A stretch of DNA of 9,768 nucleotides, taken from NCBI GenBank assembly GCA_900754955.1, contig CAAEEV010000174.1, forward strand, positions 1 through 9,768, written 5' to 3'. Each line of letters begins with the position of its first letter. Within the stretch, counting starts at the first letter, position 1. Both the position numbers and the translations under genes were made by a program. Positions 5,807-9,768 of the stretch are shown here, one piece after another. The stretch comes from Eggerthellaceae bacterium. GTDB lineage: Bacteria; Actinomycetota; Coriobacteriia; Coriobacteriales; Eggerthellaceae. The notes under the pieces are model-generated. The model ran no database searches. It worked only from the letters and a program-made list of their open reading frames with translations, and was not told where the DNA came from.

Positions 5807-7669
5807 ATGGCGTTTCTGCTGGGATGCGAGAAGGTCGGTGTCGATTTCCCGACCAAAACGGTGTTCGAGGATATCTCGTGCGGCATCGACGAGGGTGCGC
5901 GCATCGGCATCGTCGGCCGCAACGGCGACGGAAAGTCCACGCTGCTGAAGCTGTTCGCGGGCGAGGTCGAGCCCGACGTGGGGCGCGTGGTGCGCACGCG
6001 CGGCGTGTCGGTGGGCATGCTCGGGCAGGTCGACGCCCTGCGTGACGACGACACGGTGGAGCGTGCCGTGGTGGGCGACGCGCCCGAGTACGAATGGGCG
6101 GGCGACGCCCGCACGCGCAGCATCATCGCGGGGCTCATCAGCGATATCGATTGGCGCGGCACGGTGGGCACCCTCTCGGGCGGCCAGCGCCGTCGCGTCG
6201 ACCTCGCGCGCCTGCTCGTGGGCGACTGGGATGTGCTGTTGCTCGACGAGCCCACGAACCATCTCGACATCAAGGCCATCACCTGGCTGGCCGACCACCT
6301 CAAGCACCGTTGGCGCGAGGGGCAGGGCGCGCTCATGGTGGTCACGCACGATCGCTGGTTTCTCGACGAGGTGTGCCTGTCCATGTGGGAGGTGCACGAC
6401 CGCACGATCGAGCCGTTCGAAGGCGGCTTCTCGGCCTACATCATGCAGCGCGTCGAGCGCGACCGCCGCGCCGAGGTTGCCGAGCAGAAGCGTCAGAACC
6501 AGTTGCTCCGCGAGCTCGCCTGGCTCTCGCGTGGTGCGCGGGCACGCGCCACGAAGCCGAAGTTTCACGTGGCGGCTGCGCAAGCGCTCATCGCCGACGT
6601 GCCCGAGCTGCGCAATCCCATCGAGCTCAAGCGCATGGCGGTGGCGCGTCTCGGCAAGCAGGTGGTCGAGCTGCAGAATGTGAGCGTGCGCTACGGCGAG
6701 CGGAAGGTGCTCGACGATGTGTCGTGGATCATCGGGCCAGGCGACCGCTACGGCATCGTGGGCGGCAACGGCGCAGGCAAGACCACGCTGCTCAATGTGA
6801 TCCGCGGTGCGCTTGCGCCGACGGCGGGACGCGTGAAGATTGGCTCGACCGTGCGTTTCGCGGTGCTCTCGCAGCACCTTGAGGAGCTGACCGCGTACGG
6901 TAGCGATCGCGTGCGCCAGGTGATCGGCCGCTACTCGCGCCGCACGATGCTCGACGGCAAGGAGCAGACGCCCGGCCAGCTGCTCGAGCGCCTGGGCTTC
7001 TCGGCAGCCGATCAGAACGAGCCGGTGTGCGACTTGTCGGGCGGTCAGAAGCGTCGTCTGGCCCTCATGCTCATCCTCCTCGACGAACCCAACGTGCTCA
7101 TCCTCGACGAGCCGGGCAACGATCTCGACACCGACATGCTCGCCGCCGTGGAGGACCTCCTCGACGGCTGGCCGGGCACGCTGCTGCTCGTCACGCACGA
7201 CCGCTACCTCATGGAGCGCGTGACCGACGACCAGTTCGCCCTCATCGACGGCAAGATTCGCCATCTGCCCGGCGGCATCGACGAGTTCCTGCGTCTCACC
7301 GGCGGCCGCGACCGCGATGAGGCGGTGCAGGGCGCCACGTGGGATGACTGGCGTGCGCAGGGCGGCGCCGCACATGTGGCGGCGGCCGCTGCGCAGGAGC
7401 CCGCTGCCGCTCAGAGCACCTCGACGGATGAGGCGGCGCGTCTCTCGGGTGGCGAGCAGCGCGCGCTGCGCAAGCTCATGGCGTCAAACGAGAAGAAGAT
7501 CGCCACGCTCAAGGGCAAGATCGAGGCGAAGCGTGCCGAGATGGGCGCGGTCGACCCGTCCGACTACCTGGCGCTCACGGCTATCCAGGACGAGATCGCC
7601 GCTTTCCAGGAGTCGATCGACGAGCTCGAGCTGGAATGGCTCGAAGCTGCCGAGACGCTCGGCGAGTAA
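5807..7669 (+). CDS. uup: ABC-F ATPase, Uup-like (ribosome-associated, non-transporter)
   Basis: A cytosolic tandem-ABC ATPase with no membrane domain. ABC-F proteins bind the ribosome E site and influence tRNA position; Uup is also linked to DNA-transposon excision and ribosome assembly or rescue. The protein has 620 residues. NBD1: Walker A GRNGDGKS (37-44), LSGGQ (123-127), Walker B with DEPTNHLD (147-154). The charged inter-domain linker (about 213-268) includes RGARARATKPK (242-252), the tRNA-interaction segment. NBD2: Walker A GGNGAGKT (319-326), LSGGQ (410-414), DEPGNDLD (434-441) with Gly where Thr is usual. After an Ala/Gln-rich spacer, a charged coiled-coil (about 545-615) matches the Uup C-terminal domain and points to Uup over Etta or Vga/Lsa resistance types. 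ATG 5807 has GAAGGG 7 nt upstream. First gene of a three-gene operon; yigZ begins 12 nt after its stop. A resistance role cannot be wholly excluded, but the features favour housekeeping. Confidence 0.92.
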   Translation: MAFLLGCEKVGVDFPTKTVFEDISCGIDEGARIGIVGRNGDGKSTLLKLFAGEVEPDVGRVVRTRGVSVGMLGQVDALRDDDTVERAVVGDAPEYEWAGDARTRSIIAGLISDIDWRGTVGTLSGGQRRRVDLARLLVGDWDVLLLDEPTNHLDIKAITWLADHLKHRWREGQGALMVVTHDRWFLDEVCLSMWEVHDRTIEPFEGGFSAYIMQRVERDRRAEVAEQKRQNQLLRELAWLSRGARARATKPKFHVAAAQALIADVPELRNPIELKRMAVARLGKQVVELQNVSVRYGERKVLDDVSWIIGPGDRYGIVGGNGAGKTTLLNVIRGALAPTAGRVKIGSTVRFAVLSQHLEELTAYGSDRVRQVIGRYSRRTMLDGKEQTPGQLLERLGFSAADQNEPVCDLSGGQKRRLALMLILLDEPNVLILDEPGNDLDTDMLAAVEDLLDGWPGTLLLVTHDRYLMERVTDDQFALIDGKIRHLPGGIDEFLRLTGGRDRDEAVQGATWDDWRAQGGAAHVAAAAAQEPAAAQSTSTDEAARLSGGEQRALRKLMASNEKKIATLKGKIEAKRAEMGAVDPSDYLALTAIQDEIAAFQESIDELELEWLEAAETLGE

Positions 7670-7681
7670 GGGGCCGATCTC

Positions 7682-8326
7682 ATGGCAGGGGCCGGTTCCG
7701 CATACCGCACGATCGAGGGGCGTGCGATCGCCGAGATCATGGAGAAGAAAAGTCGCTTCATCGGGCACATCGCACATGTTGAGACCGAGGAGGAGGCGCT
7801 TGCGTTTCTGAACGAGATTCGCGCCGAGCACCGCATGGCGCGCCACAACGTATACGCCTACGTGCTGCGCGGCGTGGGCGGTAGCGCGGGGCGCGTGCGC
7901 TATTCCGATGACGGCGAGCCGGCGCGTACGGCGGGCACGCCCACGCTCGAGGCGATCCAACATGCGGGGCTCGTGGACGTGGCGGTGGTGGTCACGCGCT
8001 ACTTCGGCGGCATTCTGCTGGGAACGGGCGGGCTTGTGCGTGCGTACACGCAGGCGACGCAGGCGGCTATCGAGGCGGCGCAGGTGGTGACGATCTCGCG
8101 GTGCGTCGACGTGCTCGTGGAGGTGTCGTACTCGCTCTACGAGAGCGCCGTGCGCGTCGCCGAGGCGGCGGGCGCGAAGGTGGTCGAGTCCGATTTCGGC
8201 GCGGCGGTGGCTCTCACGCTGCGCGTTCTCAACGGCGCGCAGGACGAGCTCGTGCGCGCGCTGACCGAGGCGACGAGCGGCACGGCCGAGATCATGGTGG
8301 GCGACCCGTTCGACGCGGCGTTCTAG
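7682..8326 (+). CDS. yigZ: YigZ/IMPACT family protein (UPF0029)
   Basis: A small cytosolic protein, 214 residues, the usual family length. The IMPACT N-terminal domain has the conserved EKKSRFIG near 21-28 and the family signature YSDDGEPARTAGTP (74-87). TRYFGGILLGTGGLVRAY (104-121) follows. The C-terminal DUF1949-like ferredoxin fold lies at about 140-205. Eukaryotic IMPACT/YIH1 binds GCN1 and modulates GCN2 signalling; bacterial YigZ has no settled function, though nucleic-acid or ribosome association has been suggested from its structure. ATG 7682 is preceded by AAGGGG (7668-7673), which overlaps the uup stop codon, so translation is probably coupled. A 12-nt gap follows on the other side as well. 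The family call is certain; the biochemical role is not. Confidence 0.95.
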   Translation: MAGAGSAYRTIEGRAIAEIMEKKSRFIGHIAHVETEEEALAFLNEIRAEHRMARHNVYAYVLRGVGGSAGRVRYSDDGEPARTAGTPTLEAIQHAGLVDVAVVVTRYFGGILLGTGGLVRAYTQATQAAIEAAQVVTISRCVDVLVEVSYSLYESAVRVAEAAGAKVVESDFGAAVALTLRVLNGAQDELVRALTEATSGTAEIMVGDPFDAAF

Positions 8327-8328
8327 AC

Positions 8329-8341
8329 GGAGGTGCGTATG
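8329..8341 (+). promoter_or_regulatory. Ribosome binding site of the ABC-class ATPase gene
   Basis: GGAGG at 8329-8333, 5 nt before ATG 8339-8341, is the strongest Shine-Dalgarno in the window and fixes the start of the right-hand truncated gene. Confidence 0.8.
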
Positions 8342-9768
8342 AAGACGGCGCAGGACTTGCGGCGTGCGATCCGCGCGATCGACCGCAGGGGGTACCCGGC
8401 ATGCAAAATGCTCGCGGGCGCGTATCGGTTCGACCTGTTCACGCTCGTGATCGACCACGTGCAGGGCGACCCGTTCGCCGCGCCGTCGAGCCTGCACGTG
8501 GAGGTTGCGCACGAGCAGGCAGGCTTCCCGCGCGAGCTGCGCGCGACGCGGCGTCAGCGCATCGCGCTCGCCGACTGCCTCACGCGGCAGTTCGCCGCCG
8601 CGCTCGATCGCACGAGCTTCAAGGCGAAGGGGTCGGGGAAAAGCGGCCTGCTTGCCACGACGCACTGCGGCCAGGAGGTGCTCGAGCGGAGCGCGTGCGA
8701 GGTGGGTGTCGACGCGGTCGTCGCGCGTTTCCATGCGGGCTTTCCCGCGTTCGGGCGCAGCGTGAACGCGGAGGGGCTTGAGCTCATGCTGCTCGACTTG
8801 CTTCCGCGGTGCGTTGAGCGGGCGCTGCTCTACCGCAGTCTTGATGCGGAGCGGGTGGCACAGGCGGTGCACCTCGCCGAGGATCAGGAGGCACTGCGCG
8901 AAATGCTGCGCGCGGAGGGGCTTGTGGCGTTCGTGGCCGACGGCGCCGTGCTGCCGCGTGCGAGCGGCGTGTCCGACAAGCCGCTGCGCGATGCGGTGCC
9001 GTTCGCGTCGCCCGAGACGCTGCGGCGCACCTTCGAGTTGCCGTATGCGGGTGCGGTGAGCGGCATGGCGCTGCCGCAGGGCGTCACGCTCATCGTGGGC
9101 GGTGGCTACCACGGCAAGTCGACGCTGCTCGAGGCGCTCCAGGCGGGCGTGTACGACCATGTGGCGGGCGACGGCCGCGAGTTCGTCGTGGCCGATGCCA
9201 CGGCGGTGAAGCTGCGCGCCGAGGACGGCCGTGCGGTGCGCGACGCCGACATCTCGCTGTTTGTGAGCGATCTGCCGAACGGTGCCGACACGACGCGTTT
9301 CTCCACGCTCGACGCAAGCGGCAGCACGTCGCAGGCGGCCGCCGTGGTGGAGGGGCTTGAGGCGGGCACGCGGCTGTTCCTCGTGGACGAGGACACCTCC
9401 GCCACCAACTTTATGGTGCGCGATGCGCTCATGCAGAAGGTGGTGGCGCGGGAGAAGGAGCCCATCACGTCGTTCGTCGAGCGCGTGCGCGACCTGTACG
9501 AGCAGGCGGGCGTCTCCACGGTGCTCGTGGCGGGCAGCTCGGGCGCGTTCTTCGCGGTGGCCGACCGCGTGATCCAGATGGACTGCTACCGTGCGCTCGA
9601 CATCACCGAGCGTGTGCGGAAGGTGTGCGCCGAGTTTGCGGTGGAAGCGGGGGATGCGGGCGCGGCGGCTGCCGGGTCCGGCGCGCTTGGGGCTGTTGCC
9701 CCTGCCCGCCCGTTCCTCATGCCGCATTTCGACCGCGTGCTGCCGCCGCTGCGCAGCGCGGCTGACGA
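8339..9768 (+). CDS. Predicted 'ABC-class' ATPase (PF09818, MRB1590-like), 3'-truncated by the window edge
   Basis: Frame open from ATG 8339 to the window end: 476 complete codons and no stop. Full-length relatives are about 550-590 residues, so roughly 80-110 are missing. The N-terminal domain has the family motif HVQGDPFAAPS (40-50) and a P-loop-like KGSGKSG (97-103) followed by GQEVLERS. The ATPase core shows Walker A GGGYHGKST (254-262), a signature-like ASGSTSQAA (326-334) and Walker B LFLVDEDTSAT with D350, E351 and D352. ASVSTVLVAGSSG-like sequence near residue 397 is the probable H/D-loop strand. No membrane segment is seen, so it is not a transporter subunit. The trypanosome homologue MRB1590 binds RNA in mitochondrial editing; bacterial members are uncharacterised. 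It sits 12 nt after yigZ in the same operon. The family call rests on recalled motifs and order; the function is open. Confidence 0.88.
   Translation, partial: MKTAQDLRRAIRAIDRRGYPACKMLAGAYRFDLFTLVIDHVQGDPFAAPSSLHVEVAHEQAGFPRELRATRRQRIALADCLTRQFAAALDRTSFKAKGSGKSGLLATTHCGQEVLERSACEVGVDAVVARFHAGFPAFGRSVNAEGLELMLLDLLPRCVERALLYRSLDAERVAQAVHLAEDQEALREMLRAEGLVAFVADGAVLPRASGVSDKPLRDAVPFASPETLRRTFELPYAGAVSGMALPQGVTLIVGGGYHGKSTLLEALQAGVYDHVAGDGREFVVADATAVKLRAEDGRAVRDADISLFVSDLPNGADTTRFSTLDASGSTSQAAAVVEGLEAGTRLFLVDEDTSATNFMVRDALMQKVVAREKEPITSFVERVRDLYEQAGVSTVLVAGSSGAFFAVADRVIQMDCYRALDITERVRKVCAEFAVEAGDAGAAAAGSGALGAVAPARPFLMPHFDRVLPPLRSAAD

Noticed and set aside
5741..7375. Minus-strand open frame of 544 codons opposite uup
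   Set aside because: It mirrors the ABC-F gene and has no domain or RBS of its own.
7484..9727. Minus-strand open frame of 747 codons opposite yigZ and the ABC-class ATPase
   Set aside because: Arg/His-rich shadow; the + strand carries YigZ and PF09818 motifs with good ribosome binding sites.

Overview
The window is a high-GC (about two-thirds G+C by eye), densely coded chromosomal stretch. Third codon positions are strongly G/C, GTG and TTG starts occur, and long spurious antisense frames run opposite most genes. The protein flavour, an actinobacterial Uup-type ABC-F followed by YigZ and a PF09818 ATPase, fits an anaerobic gut actinomycete of the Coriobacteriia (Eggerthella/Gordonibacter/Slackia-like). 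The taxon is an inference, not something the sequence proves. There are seven genes, two of them cut by the window ends. I see no RNA genes, IS elements, phage genes or CRISPR arrays.

Layout. (1) 1-1007 (+): C-terminal two-thirds of a DHA2-type MFS drug/H+ antiporter. (2) 1084-2028 (-): a ChbG/YdjC-type carbohydrate deacetylase, convergent with the MFS gene. Between them lie two identical 20-base repeats that can each form a small hairpin. (3) 2312-3631 (+): a polyprenyl-phosphate-sugar synthase-like GT2 glycosyltransferase, divergent from the deacetylase across a 283-base gap that holds a perfect inverted repeat. It overlaps by GTGA (4) 3628-5535 (+): a polytopic GT-C (GT39/ArnT-like) glycosyltransferase with a 67-residue Gly/Ala/Asp/Glu insert. 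(5) 5536-5806: a 271-base spacer with degenerate tandem repeats, two strong GC hairpins and a consensus TATAAT. (6) 5807-9768 (+): a tight three-gene operon of Uup-like ABC-F ATPase, YigZ/IMPACT protein and PF09818 'ABC-class' ATPase. The two gaps are both exactly 12 nt, and the last gene runs off the right end.

How the genes fit together. The GT2 enzyme probably charges a polyprenyl phosphate with a sugar on the cytoplasmic side. The GT-C enzyme would then use that lipid-linked sugar on the outer face. The divergent deacetylase may trim an N-acetylated sugar in the same surface-glycan pathway. The downstream operon joins a ribosome-binding ABC-F ATPase, an IMPACT-fold protein and an ATPase whose trypanosome relative (MRB1590) binds RNA, so it reads best as a translation/RNA-maintenance unit. 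That linkage is the most system-like signal here, though each family is already known separately. I found no clear evidence of a wholly new system.
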